The notes: generated by a model not told the origin, from the letters alone. Shown: positions 30,291-40,089, counted from the first letter of the stretch. The stretch: 64,000 bases of DNA from Ignavibacteriales bacterium (GCA_016707115.1 JADJIH010000023.1:1-64000), one strand, 5' to 3'. Numbers and translations are program-made.

Positions 30291-31598
30291 TCAATAGTGG
30301 TTTCCATAATAAGGATATGCGAACCACTTATATGATTTTTGAGATGAATAAACATATATGCCGCTAAGTGTGGACAAAATTATATCCCCGGTTACAGAAG
30401 AATATTCTAAATCGGTAATCCAATCAATGAATGGTGCAAAGGTAAAGTAATCCCAGGTTTGTCCTTCGTTATGGAATGCAATCATATTATCATTAGCATA
30501 GATATAATAATTCCCGTTTTCAACATAAGCTAAATTGCTTGCACGGCCCCACCTAGTGCCCGTATCTATTCTGTTTTTAGTATCTAAATTTAATTTAAAC
30601 ATAAAAGCACCATTGGCATAGCAAAGAGTAACAAGATCATTTTTATTTCCGGCGAACTGTGCATCTTCATATACACAATCTTTTAATGGTAAAGTATAAT
30701 TTGCATTGCCATCCTGCGCATTTAAGAACAAAATGTTATTGCGTGTTAAAGCTATAAACTCATTGGTGGAAGGGCGATATAACGATCCTGTACATAATCC
30801 CGTGCTGTCTAATCTCCATAACCTGTTGCCGTTATAATCAACACATTCAAGAAACTCGGTTTGCTTATACGGGATCAAAATCCATGTATGGGCCAAAAAC
30901 TTGCTCATATCCGTGTTAAATGTAAATCCATAACATAGATGTTCAAGGGTAATAGTGTGTATTATGGTGCCATCAGAGATGTTTGCAATTTTTATTAAGG
31001 TGTCCGCATCAAATACAATTTTTGAATCATCATCACTAAACTGAACATTTGAGCCATATTTACTGCCCGCTTTTATTGTAATTAAACGGCTCCAGGTATT
31101 TACATCCCAGATTGTAATGGTATCATTGCCTACAACACTAAGCAGCTGTTTATTATTACTGAGTTTTATTCCCCAGGAATTCGGAAAATCAATAACAGTT
31201 TTTAAATCGTTTGCCTGATCATATCTAGCCCTGAGTGTAACTTCGAAAGAAGATTTTTCATTATTATAAGTTGTAATACGATAACTGTATCTTTTACCAG
31301 CATCAACATCATAATCATAGTAATAGTTATTCTTGAATTGTTCTTGTAATAGTGTAAAACCGGAACTATCTACGGCTCTTTCGATTCGATAAAAGCAGTC
31401 ACTACAATGCTGCATTACATCAATCCACTCTACTTTTAATGAGGTGCTACTGATAGATGTTATTGATACTCTTTCGGGCCATGGTAATTGTTCATCAATA
31501 TAAATTTCTTCATTATCTCCCAAATTGCAGTGTGAGAAAATGAAAAAAGAAAATAAAATGAATGGGGCCAAAAAAAATAAATTTTTGTTTATGTTCAT
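30291..31598 (-). CDS. WD40-like propeller lipoprotein with N-terminal fibronectin-III-like domain
   Basis: The start at 31598 (MNINKNLFFLAPFILFSFFI, then FSHC) gives a lipobox; the frame is open five codons further. Residues of about 40-125 resemble fibronectin III (RVSITSISSTSLKVEWIDV, GKRYSYRITTYNNEKS). The remainder is a propeller with blades such as VVGNDTITIWDVNTWSRLIT and FSDDDSKIVFDADTLIKIAN. It has the same layout as the Kelch lipoprotein at 19798-21132, suggesting analogous surface proteins. Repeat copy B lies directly upstream. Confidence 0.75.
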   Translation of the reverse strand: MNINKNLFFLAPFILFSFFIFSHCNLGDNEEIYIDEQLPWPERVSITSISSTSLKVEWIDVMQHCSDCFYRIERAVDSSGFTLLQEQFKNNYYYDYDVDAGKRYSYRITTYNNEKSSFEVTLRARYDQANDLKTVIDFPNSWGIKLSNNKQLLSVVGNDTITIWDVNTWSRLITIKAGSKYGSNVQFSDDDSKIVFDADTLIKIANISDGTIIHTITLEHLCYGFTFNTDMSKFLAHTWILIPYKQTEFLECVDYNGNRLWRLDSTGLCTGSLYRPSTNEFIALTRNNILFLNAQDGNANYTLPLKDCVYEDAQFAGNKNDLVTLCYANGAFMFKLNLDTKNRIDTGTRWGRASNLAYVENGNYYIYANDNMIAFHNEGQTWDYFTFAPFIDWITDLEYSSVTGDIILSTLSGIYVYSSQKSYKWFAYPYYGNHY

Positions 31599-31644
31599 TT
31601 TTAAACCCAACAAATAGTCTATTACTTTGTAAATATTTCTTATG

Positions 31645-31711
31645 CCAACTCCCCATCCTCAGAGATAGATTTAAAATATATGAGAGGATGTAAACGCAAC
31701 ACATAAACTCA
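31645..31711. repeat. 67-bp direct repeat, copy B
   Basis: It matches 27479-27545 except for two positions (AAGAGAGG/ATGAGAGG and ACGTAAC/ACGCAAC). The internal CATCCTC/GAGGATG hairpin is kept. As in copy A, it lies close upstream of a minus-strand gene and is followed by purine-rich word repeats. Confidence 0.8.
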
Positions 31712-31820
31712 CTACAAACTTAAGAACGTAAGACGTTAAAGGAAAGACGAGAGACGATGTTAAATTCAAAAAGAAAATGTGATAGGTTTCAATCAGAAAT
31801 AAACAGAAGGGGGAGATTTA

Positions 31821-32054
31821 TTAATTATGTGAGTCGGTTTTTTTTAGTTTTCTCTCAATCCAGAAACAAACAATTCCAATAAATAAAAAGAATAACGTAA
31901 GAACTAAAAATATTTCTGCATCTGCAAACATTAATCCGGAACCGTTGTTTATTCTTTCTATAAAAGAGTTAAATGATGCCCACCCCATAACCAAAGCCAG
32001 GGAAATGAATATAACTCCAAGTGTTTTTAAAAGCGCAGAAATACTTTTTTTCAT
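31821..32054 (-). CDS. Small two-helix membrane protein
   Basis: 77 aa from ATG 32054 (MKKSISALLKTLGVIFISLA); the frame also opens at 32078, and neither start has a clear Shine-Dalgarno. Two hydrophobic helices (LGVIFISLALVMGWASF and EIFLVLTLFFLFIGIVCFWI) and a basic C-terminus. No family recognised. Confidence 0.55.
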   Translation of the reverse strand: MKKSISALLKTLGVIFISLALVMGWASFNSFIERINNGSGLMFADAEIFLVLTLFFLFIGIVCFWIERKLKKTDSHN

Positions 32055-32132
32055 GATATTAAATATAGCATAAAACAAAAGAAGGGATGAAGATCAATAT
32101 CCACATCCCTTTATTAGAAAGTTAATTAATTT

Positions 32133-33086
32133 TTACTCAAGCGGAATTTTTGTTTTGTTTTCTTCAAGCCATTGATCAAAACTTTGAAGTGAAGGATTTA
32201 TTGATTTAGAAAAATCAATACTTCTTACTCCGCAAAAGTAATCTTCAAAATCGTGTTTAAACTGAAACATATTCCCCAGATCATCTGCACCGGGAAAACC
32301 AAAGCTTCGGAAAACATCAAACGGCACAGCGTTGTATACAACTTCCTGCCCTAATGCTTTAGTGAAAGAATCAGCCATCTGTTTACCTGTAAGATGTCCG
32401 CCGCTTATTCCAACTGTTTTGCCGATAAACTCATTTCCTTTTTTAAATATGCCGAAAGCAGATTTTCCAATATCAGCAGCGGCAATACCCGGCAATTTTT
32501 TATCGCCCATCGGAATAGTAATAGCAAGCTTTCCATCGGGTCCTTTTTTAGGCCCCATTCCAAAGTAAATAAAATTATCCCAGTAGAAAGAAGTTAACAA
32601 AAACGTAACCGGCAGATTTTGTTCTGTAAAATATTTATTGGATTCTCCCTTGCCGTCAAAATGCGGCACCTTGTATTTGCCATCGCCAAGTGATGGCATT
32701 CTGTTATCACTAAGCGGCACCCAGTTGCGTGTGTCTTCCAGCGTAGACCAGATGATGTGTTTTACTCCATCGGCTTTTGCAGCTTTGGCAATAGATTCTG
32801 CCTGAGCATTTTCTTTAGCCGGGGAAAAATGTTCCCAGAAAAATGTAACTGCAAAAACTCCATAAGCACCTTCAAAAGCTTTTTTTAAGCTTTCATAATT
32901 ATCAATATCAACAGCAACAACTTCGGCACCGATATCAGCAAGTGCTTTTGCTTTATCTGAATTTACATCCCTTGTTAATGCACGCGCAGTAAAATCACCT
33001 GATTTATCAGCTAGTATTGATCGCACCAAACCACCGCCCTGTGCACCTGTTGCACCAAGTACGGCAATTATTTTTTTCTCTGACAT
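32133..33086 (-). CDS. NmrA-like NAD(P)-binding protein
   Basis: The N-terminus has the dinucleotide loop VLGATGAQGGG (9-19) with TRAL, ADIGAEVVAVDID and a central FAVTFFWEH, HIIWSTLEDTRN, matching the NmrA/HSCARG group of atypical short-chain dehydrogenases. 317 aa, full length. Some relatives sense the NADP(H) ratio rather than catalyse a reaction, since the usual YxxxK is missing. ATG 33086 follows AAGGAGGCTC, a strong Shine-Dalgarno. It stands alone. Confidence 0.85.
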   Translation of the reverse strand: MSEKKIIAVLGATGAQGGGLVRSILADKSGDFTARALTRDVNSDKAKALADIGAEVVAVDIDNYESLKKAFEGAYGVFAVTFFWEHFSPAKENAQAESIAKAAKADGVKHIIWSTLEDTRNWVPLSDNRMPSLGDGKYKVPHFDGKGESNKYFTEQNLPVTFLLTSFYWDNFIYFGMGPKKGPDGKLAITIPMGDKKLPGIAAADIGKSAFGIFKKGNEFIGKTVGISGGHLTGKQMADSFTKALGQEVVYNAVPFDVFRSFGFPGADDLGNMFQFKHDFEDYFCGVRSIDFSKSINPSLQSFDQWLEENKTKIPLE

Positions 33087-33510
33087 AAAGAGCCTCCTTT
33101 ATGAATTGTTTATAAATGATTTATTAAAAGTAACCGGATATTGTGTGTAAACTTTTTGTGAGAACTTTTATTCTAATGTTTTAAGTTACCGCGAAAATTT
33201 TTAAAAAAATATGTTACTGGCCTTTTAGTGATTAAGAGCATAAGTAAACAGTAATCAGTTGTTAGTAACTAGTGAGTAGAATTAGCAGGAAGGTTTTGAT
33301 ATGTTATGGGTAAGTGTACAATCGGCTGTCTTCTGTCAGGAATAAATGCGGGAGGTAAAAATTAAACTGGGTGATAATATTCAAAAGAAGGACAAAAAGG
33401 ATAATGAGAAAACAGAGATGTGAGTTTTTATTAATGTTAATTCAAATTTTCGGATTGCTTCATCCCTGTGGGAATTCATGATAAAAAGAAGAAAATTTAT
33501 TTAAAATAAC
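33087..33510. other. Intergenic region without supported gene
   Basis: About 420 bases between the NmrA-like gene and the first RRM terminator. It includes word-like repeats (AGTAATCAGTTGTTAGTAAC near 33250) similar in style to those at 27.5-31.8 kb. No open frame stands out. Confidence 0.4.
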
Positions 33511-33532
33511 AAAGGCGCTGTTAAGCGCCTTT
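33511..33532 (-). terminator. Intrinsic terminator of first RRM gene
   Basis: AAAGGCGC-TGTTAA-GCGCCTTT is an eight-pair stem. It is followed on the minus strand by GTTATTTTAAAT. The same 22 bases recur at 34074-34095 after the second RRM gene. Confidence 0.75.
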
Positions 33533-33587
33533 GAGAAACTGCCACACAAAATCTACTTATAAGTTTATGTGTATAAAATTAATCTGA

Positions 33588-33830
33588 TTATCTGGTTTCG
33601 TTAACGATTATACTCTTTCCCTCAATATTTAAATCGTTCAATGCTTTAACAGCCTCATATGCATCTGAAGTATTTTCCATTTCCACAAACCCAAATCCTC
33701 TGGATTTTTTACTGGTATGGTCCATCATAACCTTTGCGGTTAATACCGCTCCGTGTTTTTCAAAAGTTTGCTTTAGTTTTTCGTTGTTAAAAGACGATGG
33801 GAGTGAACCCACAAATAATTTGGTGCTCAA
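33588..33830 (-). CDS. RRM-domain RNA-binding protein 1
   Basis: An 80-aa single RNA-recognition-motif protein: RNP2 LFVGSL (4-9) and RNP1 RGFGFVEM (44-51). Bacterial RRM proteins of this size are cytosolic RNA chaperones, often cold- or stress-induced. It is a close paralogue of the product of 34141-34392 with the same start (MSTKLFVGSLP), length and terminator. RNP1 aromatic residues are present, so RNA binding should be retained. Confidence 0.9.
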   Translation of the reverse strand: MSTKLFVGSLPSSFNNEKLKQTFEKHGAVLTAKVMMDHTSKKSRGFGFVEMENTSDAYEAVKALNDLNIEGKSIIVNETR

Positions 33831-34073
33831 TAGGAACCTCTTTTTAATAGTAAATAAAATACCGGATTAGTAAATGATTTGGATTACTTAGTTAAACTAC
33901 TAACCATAAACTGATTTTACATTGAATAGCGGTCTGTCACTTAATATCTTAATAAATTTTTAAGTGGGTTAAAACCGTGTTGAAGAGAAAGATTAGTGAT
34001 AAAATTCTTGATTCATAATATTTACATAAATCTGTTTGTTCAAAAATTTCATCAGCGTCTTAATAAAAATTAT

Positions 34074-34095
34074 AAAGGCGCTGTTAAGCGCCTTT
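34074..34095 (-). terminator. Intrinsic terminator of second RRM gene
   Basis: A stem identical to that at 33511-33532, with sequence conservation extending into GAGAAA on one side. It lies 45 bases after the stop of the RRM gene at 34141. Confidence 0.75.
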
Positions 34096-34140
34096 GAGAA
34101 ATCAGAACAGAATATCTACTCTGCAGTATTGGCTATGCCA

Positions 34141-34392
34141 TTAGCTGCGTGCTTTTGCTTCGTTAACAACGATATTTCTTCCATCAATTTCTGTTTCATT
34201 CAAAGCTTTAATTGCTTTGCTTGCATCTGAAGAGTTTTCCATTTCAACAAATCCAAAACCTCTGGATTTATTGGTATCGCGATCCATAATAATCTTTGCA
34301 GATAATACAGAACCGTGCTGTTCAAATGTTTCTTTTAGCTTTTGATCGTTTACCGACCATGGCAGCGAACCTACAAATAACTTAGTGCTCAC
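34141..34392 (-). CDS. RRM-domain RNA-binding protein 2
   Basis: An 83-aa single RRM: RNP2 LFVGSL and RNP1 RGFGFVEM. Differences from its paralogue lie mostly in the loops and helices (SVNDQKLKETFEQHGSVLSA). Each gene has its own terminator, and 240 bases separate them, so both are probably transcribed independently. RNA chaperone role by family. Confidence 0.9.
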   Translation of the reverse strand: MSTKLFVGSLPWSVNDQKLKETFEQHGSVLSAKIIMDRDTNKSRGFGFVEMENSSDASKAIKALNETEIDGRNIVVNEAKARS

Positions 34393-34761
34393 AAAGGACC
34401 TCTAATAAATAGTAAATAAAATTCCGAAATATTTCCGGAGGCTGGAAACATAGGTAAAGCAGGCGCCATTAACTAACTATATGTTTGGTTGTGCCTTATA
34501 TGGCTTGTAATGGCAGTTAATATTTGAAATGTGTGTGATGAAACACCTGGAATTTTAGTTACAAAGCCGGAAAGTCTAGAAAACCGGGGCCGGAGAATAG
34601 TTCACAAGCATAAGACTGTAAAGAAAACGGAAAACGCTAATAATTAATAAAGAAATAGATATTCTCTATACCAAAACTCTGATTGAAATTCTTTAATTAA
34701 TTTTACTATTTTCAATCGTGGGCTAATTAAAAACTAATTCATAATTATTTAAGGAGACGAT
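34393..34761. other. Intergenic region between divergent genes
   Basis: About 370 bases that must hold the promoters of the RRM gene and of the membrane protein at 34762. No repeat or RNA gene was recognised. Confidence 0.4.
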
Positions 34762-35325
34762 ATGGATCCAATAATTCAGTTGTGGCTTCCAATTCTTGTT
34801 TCGGCAGTAGTAGTATTTTTTGTAAGTTTTTTGCTTCATATGGTTATCAAACATCATAATACAGATTTTAGCCAAATTCCAGATGAAGCCAGAATTATGT
34901 CTGAAATAGGAAAATCAGATATTCCTGCTGGTGATTATGTTTTTCCATTTGCAAAAGATGAGAAAGAGAGAAACTCACAAGAGTATAAAACAAAGTACGA
35001 AAAAGGACCGGTGGCAATTATTACTGTTTATCCAAAGGGTCCAATGAGTATGGGATCAAATCTAGTAATGTGGTTTTTATATTCCGTGGTTGTGGGCATT
35101 TTTGCCGCATATATTGCCGGACACGCACTTACACCTGGGGCACACTATCTTGCTGTATTTAGATTTGCCGGAGCTACTGCATTTGTAGGATATAGTTTAG
35201 CTCTTGCACACGATAGCATTTGGTATGCAAGAAAATGGTCTACAACTTTTAAATACGTTTTTGATGGGTTGATTTATGCTTTACTAACCGGTGGTATATT
35301 TGGCTGGCTTTGGCCTGCGATATAG
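34762..35325 (+). CDS. Four-helix membrane protein of unknown function
   Basis: AAGGAGACGAT precedes ATG 34762. One N-terminal helix (IQLWLPILVSAVVVFFVSFL) ends in an HMVIKHHNTDF motif; three further helices occupy the C-terminal half (LVMWFLYSVVVGIFAAYIAG, VFRFAGATAFVGYSLALA, YVFDGLIYALLTGGIFGWLW). 187 aa. The HHNTDFSQIPDE region looks conserved in type, and I have seen similar hypothetical proteins in many Gram-negatives, but no function is known to me. Confidence 0.75.
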   Translation: MDPIIQLWLPILVSAVVVFFVSFLLHMVIKHHNTDFSQIPDEARIMSEIGKSDIPAGDYVFPFAKDEKERNSQEYKTKYEKGPVAIITVYPKGPMSMGSNLVMWFLYSVVVGIFAAYIAGHALTPGAHYLAVFRFAGATAFVGYSLALAHDSIWYARKWSTTFKYVFDGLIYALLTGGIFGWLWPAI

Positions 35326-35346
35326 TTTTAGTGACGAGTAACTTTA

Positions 35347-35376
35347 GTGAAAGACGAGGCTTAACCCGTCTTTCAC
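35347..35376. terminator. Bidirectional terminator between convergent genes
   Basis: GTGAAAGACG (35347-35356) and CGTCTTTCAC (35367-35376) form a ten-pair stem between two convergent genes. Its loop, GAGGCTTAACCC, resembles the hairpin at 58175-58204. Confidence 0.7.
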
Positions 35377-35385
35377 AATTAATAA

Positions 35386-36030
35386 CTATTTGCTTTCATT
35401 AATTTGTTTCAGATAATCCGCAACCTGATCTTTTCCCCAATTTGGTGCGATATCGTTTTCAGGAACAAACTTTTCAAACTTAGCAAATGATTTTTCAAGA
35501 ATTGGCTTAGCGGCTGTTGGTCCACCGCCAAATTGCGGAGGTGTATAGAATAGCCCAACACCTATTAAATATTCAGGTCGCGGATTTAGGGTATCAATTT
35601 GCATAGCTTTTGCAAAATTATTATTTGCATCCGCACCGTACTTTTGCCATCGATTCATCGGATCAACCTGCATACGAGCCTGGGATATCATTCCTTTTAA
35701 TGTAAAAATTTCAGAATTATCGGGACTAAGAGAATCCGCAGCGTTAATAAATTTATCTGCTTTGTCTAAATAAATATCTTTTCTGCTGTTAGATGAATCT
35801 ATATAACTTGCCAGTACGGTAACAAATGAACCATAATAGTATGGAAGCCATTTGTCTTTTTCAGCAACAGCTATTCTTTCAAAATTATTTGCCAGTTTTA
35901 AATAGTCGTTGGCTATTTTGCATTCTGATATTTTATCAACGTTTTTCTTCATTTCTTTTTCGTACTTATCATCTGCAATCGCCACCGTTAAAAACATCAG
36001 CGAAAGAATAACTGAAAGTGATTTTCTCAT
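35386..36030 (-). CDS. Periplasmic TPR-like protein
   Basis: A signal peptide (MRKSLSVILSLMFLTVAIA) is followed by about 190 helical residues with TPR-like spacing (NDYLKLANNFERIAVAEKDK, YLDKADKFINAADSLSPDNS, NNNFAKAMQIDTLNPRPEYL). The C-terminal YIP...PPQFGGGPTAAKPIL segment is a recognisable block in this type. ATG 36030 follows AAGGAGTATAA. It is 17 bases after the TonB-dependent receptor on the same strand and is probably co-transcribed, so it may aid that receptor. Confidence 0.75.
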   Translation of the reverse strand: MRKSLSVILSLMFLTVAIADDKYEKEMKKNVDKISECKIANDYLKLANNFERIAVAEKDKWLPYYYGSFVTVLASYIDSSNSRKDIYLDKADKFINAADSLSPDNSEIFTLKGMISQARMQVDPMNRWQKYGADANNNFAKAMQIDTLNPRPEYLIGVGLFYTPPQFGGGPTAAKPILEKSFAKFEKFVPENDIAPNWGKDQVADYLKQINESK

Positions 36031-36047
36031 TTTATACTCCTTAATTA

Positions 36048-38181
36048 TTAATATGGATTAGTTTCACCTAATGAAATAAACATGCCTATAAAAAAAGAAC
36101 GATGTGCCGCAGGAAGTATTGGCGCACTAACTGTTCCGTCAGTGGAATAATTATAACCGTACACATTGTGATATCCTAAAATATTATCTATGGAAAAGAA
36201 AATAACTGTAAAGTTTCCTAATACATTTGTTATATAGCTTGCATTTAGGCTAAGGTTCTGAAAATTTTTTGATCGATCACCAAGAAACTCCTGATTGTTC
36301 GGGTTAAAATATGGACGTCCTGTAGCAAAGGTATATGTAAGTCCAACTAAAGTTGTTATTGGCTGTATCCATCTTTTGCAACTATTGAAAATGTGTGCGG
36401 AGTAGAAAACGGCGGCGATGTAAGTGTTGGATAATTTTAAACTCACGTTTTGTATCAAGATATGAATATGAAATCCAGTAGTCTACATACTCAAATGTTT
36501 CTTTGTCTCGCCAAAAAATATCAATACCCTTTGCATAGCCCTTCCCATCACTGCCAAACGGAACATCCGGAAGATTGAAATATGGATATGTCATCACACT
36601 ACCTTTGGCAAGGTTATTATAGTTTTTATAATACGCCTCTATTCTAAATGTTCTATCGGTACCGATGTATTGATAATTAAAAATGTAATGATCTGCATTT
36701 TCAAACTCGAAATTCTTTGAGAAGAAAAGAAAATCAGGATCCGGTGTTTGATAAAATTTTCCATACGCAAAATTAAGCTGATCATAAACGCCAAGCCTGT
36801 ATGCAAAAGACATGCGGGGAGCAAAATTAGTTTTATCCAGCTGTTTAGAGTGTTCCGTTCTCACTCCGATTCTTCCTGCAAAATCATTTGTAAAAAAAAC
36901 ATCTGCTTCAAGATATCCGGCAAGATAAGTTTCATTAATGTTTCCCTCCAGATCATTAAATGAATTTGTATGATCAAGGTTTTGAAATTCGCCGCCAAAG
37001 GTTAGAAAAGTGTTTGATAAAACATTTTTAGTAATTGTAACTTTTCCTGTGTGAAAAAGATCTTCTGTATTTGCTAAATTATTATTTATCTCGTTATCAA
37101 TGTTATCTACGCCAAGGGAGTATCCTGCAAACAAAGTCCAATCATCCCAAAAAATATCTCTGTAATTTGTATTAATAAAAAAGTTAGTACTCTTCTGATG
37201 ATAAAAATCTTTTTTCGGCAGGCTATCCAGATTAGGAAAATACAAAGAGAGTGCACCGGTGCTAAACGAAGTAAATGCTTTTAACATTCCTGTTTTAGAA
37301 GTTTTAAATCTAAAGTTAGCAGATCCTTCAAAACTTTCCGGTGCTTTATCCCAATCGGGTCTTTGTTTTTGTATTTCAAAATATGGTGCAAGATTATAGT
37401 AGCCGCCTTCAAATGCGAATGAAGATTTTTCCCACAACTGTGTATGCGATCCACCAAGCCCCAGCGGCATAATGTTGATTGCACTCCTGGTTTTATCCGG
37501 CAGATCTTGTGTTTTTAAAACCAGCACAGATGAAAGAGCCTGACCGTATTGCGCAGAATATCCACCGGTGCTAAACACTGTTCCTTTAAATAACATAGGC
37601 GAAAACCTGCCTCTTGAAGGAATATCTGGTACGCTTCCGTAAAAAGGATTTTGAACTGTCATCTCATCAATTAGTGTTTTTGTTTCTGATGCAGAGCCGC
37701 CGCGTACAAACAATCCATCCGTTTCTCCAATTTGCTGTGTGCCCGGTAACGTTTCCAACGTGGAATAAATATCTGCATCAGCACCGGTTGTTAAAATATC
37801 CAGCGGTTTAAGAATTACGGCTTTGTTCTCATCACTTGATTCAAAAGAACCAGCAGAGATCACAACAGCACCTAGTTCCGTTGATTCTTCTTTTAATTTT
37901 ATCTCAAGATATTTTTCTTTTTTATCTAAAGTCAGGTATTCGGAATAAGATTGATATCCAACAAAGCTAACCACTAATACAAACTCACCTTCTTCATCAG
38001 TAGTAAAAGAAAAACTTCCATCTGCTTCAGACGAAACACCATCATAAGTATCTTTGATATAAATATTAGCACCGGGCAATGGTTGATTAGTTTCATCCGT
38101 TATTTTGCCGGAGATTTTTGTTTGACTGAAAATTGATGAATACAATAAGAAGGCGAAAGACAAAGTAAATAATAGTTTCAT
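36048..38181 (-). CDS. TonB-dependent receptor (one frameshift near C-terminus)
   Basis: A signal peptide is followed by a carboxypeptidase-regulatory-like domain (ISGKITDETNQPLPGANIYI; about 22-100), then a plug (GLFVRGGSASETKTLIDEMT) and a barrel (strands throughout; YQTPDPDFLFFSKNFEFENA). The long frame ends at 36382; the barrel continues in another frame to 36048 (LTYTFATGRPYFNPNNQ, FFIGMFISLGETNPY). Joined length is about 710 aa, normal for this class. It imports a large nutrient or metal chelate through the outer membrane. It precedes a TPR gene by 17 bases. Confidence 0.85.
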
Positions 38182-38359
38182 AAGCAGATTAAAGTTTTAG
38201 TTTGTTGTGATCAAACTTAATCTTAAAAACTGATCAGTTAAAGTAAAAATCGGTAAATGGATGATCTTTATCGGTTAATGATAATAATATGCAGATGAGA
38301 ACTAGACTTTATTTTATTTTATGATTTAAAATTCTATTCTGTTTGAACATTTATAAAAA

Positions 38360-39010
38360 CTATTTTCGTTTATACTTTTCTACTACAGATTTATATTTAT
38401 AATTAATAATCTTTAACGCTGGGAAAATAAGCACTGGAGAAAACTTTGCAAGGAATGGACTTATAAACGATAATATAAGCCCGATTGTAAATGAAATAGG
38501 TACTGCTAACGATCTAACAATTAAAAATTTAAGTAGATCTTTTTGTTCAGATAAATCAGACAATTTGTTTTTCGCATTTCCAATATAATTCCATAGAAAT
38601 GAGTTAAACAATCCTGTTGCGATAATATTAATGCAATAAATAATAAAGCTAAGATTTATCCTAACATTTTCGCTGTACAATGCTGTACTAAATGGCATAA
38701 GAACTATACTTAGCAGAAAAAAAAGATTAAGCCATAAAAGTTTTCCGTTGTAGTCTTTTACAAAGCCAAATAACTTATGATGAACAATCCAGTTTTGTCC
38801 TATCACAAAAAAACTAACAAAAAATCCAACAAACTTTGGAGTAAGATGTAAAAGAGTATTGAGCAGATCTTGATCGGTGTTTCCTTCAATTTCAGGAACT
38901 TTAATTTCCAGCACAAGCAATGTAATAGCTATTGCAAAAACAGCATCGCTAAAAAGTATAATTCTTTCTAATTGAAATTCTTTTTTGTGTACTGGTTCCA
39001 AACCCACCAT
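38360..39010 (-). CDS. TMEM175-family potassium channel protein
   Basis: The sequence RIILFSDAVFAIAITLLVLE in the first helix contains the RxxxFSDxxFAIAxT signature of TMEM175/DUF1211 channels. Six hydrophobic helices follow in 216 aa, the usual bacterial single-repeat length, so a tetramer is expected. Role: K+ conductance through the inner membrane. ATG 39010 has no strong Shine-Dalgarno. It stands alone. Confidence 0.87.
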   Translation of the reverse strand: MVGLEPVHKKEFQLERIILFSDAVFAIAITLLVLEIKVPEIEGNTDQDLLNTLLHLTPKFVGFFVSFFVIGQNWIVHHKLFGFVKDYNGKLLWLNLFFLLSIVLMPFSTALYSENVRINLSFIIYCINIIATGLFNSFLWNYIGNAKNKLSDLSEQKDLLKFLIVRSLAVPISFTIGLILSFISPFLAKFSPVLIFPALKIINYKYKSVVEKYKRK

Positions 39011-39108
39011 AAAAATACTCCATTGATATTGACTAGAAGATTATAAAAATCGGGAAAAATGTTTAATTCAAAATAAATGATAATTGTAAAAGGAGAAACA
39101 TTTATTTA

Positions 39109-40089
39109 TCAGATATTGACTTCCTTACTATATTTTTTTCGGTAATCAATCGGTGATAACCCGGTTATCTTTTTAAATGTTACACGAAAAGCTTTTGGAT
39201 CTGAATATCCAACATTTTGCATAACCTCATTAATGTTTTCTCTTGCTGATTCTAAACTCAGTTTTGCAGCTTCAATTTTTACACGTTGAATATATTCCAA
39301 TACCGTATTAGCTGTTGCTTTTTTAAATCTTCGTTCAAAATTTCTTCTGCTTAATGCAATTATTGATGCAATTTTATCTACGGTAATTTTATCCTTATAA
39401 TTTGCTTCGATATAATCTTGAGCTTTTTTAATTGCATTATCATCATGGGATTTTTGTCCTTTAAAAATTATAAAAGATGATTGACTTTTTTTATCAATAT
39501 CAATCATAAAAGATTTTGCGATTAAAACTGCAATTTCTCTACCAACATGTTTTTCAATCAAATATAAAATTAAATTCAAATACGAATAAGCCCCGCCACT
39601 TGTATAAACACCTTCCTTCTCTGTCATTATTTTTTCATCAAGAACATTAACTTCTGGAAACATTTTTCTAAACTCATTTGCATAACCCCAATGCGTTGTT
39701 GCAGGTTTACCATTTAGCAATCCAGTGTTTGCAAGAAAAAAAGATCCAATACAAAAACTTGCAACCTCAGCGCCGGATTTGTATTGATTTAAAATCCACG
39801 GAACAAATTCCTTGTTCTGTTCAAATACAATTTTTGGATCACCGTGTATCGCGGGAATAATTATAAGATCAGTTTTTTTTACATCGTTAATTAAAACATC
39901 AGGATTAATTGTAAACATTCCTCTTCTCTGGCTAACTTCTTTTGATAATCCAACAAGTTGAACATTTACTACTGGAACTTTTCCAAAATCATTTAATACT
40001 TTATTTACAAAAGAAAATATTTGATGTGCACCTTCAATGTTTACAACACTTGTATGCCCAAACGGAATTAAAATCGAAATATGTTTCAT
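39109..40089 (-). CDS. GlxA-type transcriptional regulator (PfpI-like + AraC HTH)
   Basis: Residues of about 1-190 form a DJ-1/PfpI-like domain with the nucleophile elbow ASFCIGSFFLANTG (Cys113). Residues of about 220-325 form an AraC DNA-binding region (ASIIALSRRNFERRFKKATA, VGYSDPKAFRVTFKKITGLS, PIDYRKKY). 326 aa. Such proteins are activators whose ligands are mostly unknown. It is divergent from the VOC/SRPBCC gene run starting at 40299 with about 210 bases between, a common sign of regulation. Confidence 0.88.
   Translation of the reverse strand: MKHISILIPFGHTSVVNIEGAHQIFSFVNKVLNDFGKVPVVNVQLVGLSKEVSQRRGMFTINPDVLINDVKKTDLIIIPAIHGDPKIVFEQNKEFVPWILNQYKSGAEVASFCIGSFFLANTGLLNGKPATTHWGYANEFRKMFPEVNVLDEKIMTEKEGVYTSGGAYSYLNLILYLIEKHVGREIAVLIAKSFMIDIDKKSQSSFIIFKGQKSHDDNAIKKAQDYIEANYKDKITVDKIASIIALSRRNFERRFKKATANTVLEYIQRVKIEAAKLSLESARENINEVMQNVGYSDPKAFRVTFKKITGLSPIDYRKKYSKEVNI

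Noticed and set aside
27479..31711. Composite transposon bounded by the 67-bp direct repeats
   Set aside because: No transposase lies between the copies, and there are no target duplications or terminal inverted arms beyond the internal hairpin.
27479..31800. CRISPR array or tandem satellite in the repeat-rich gaps
   Set aside because: Repeat units differ in length and order, spacers are not uniform, and no cas gene is present.
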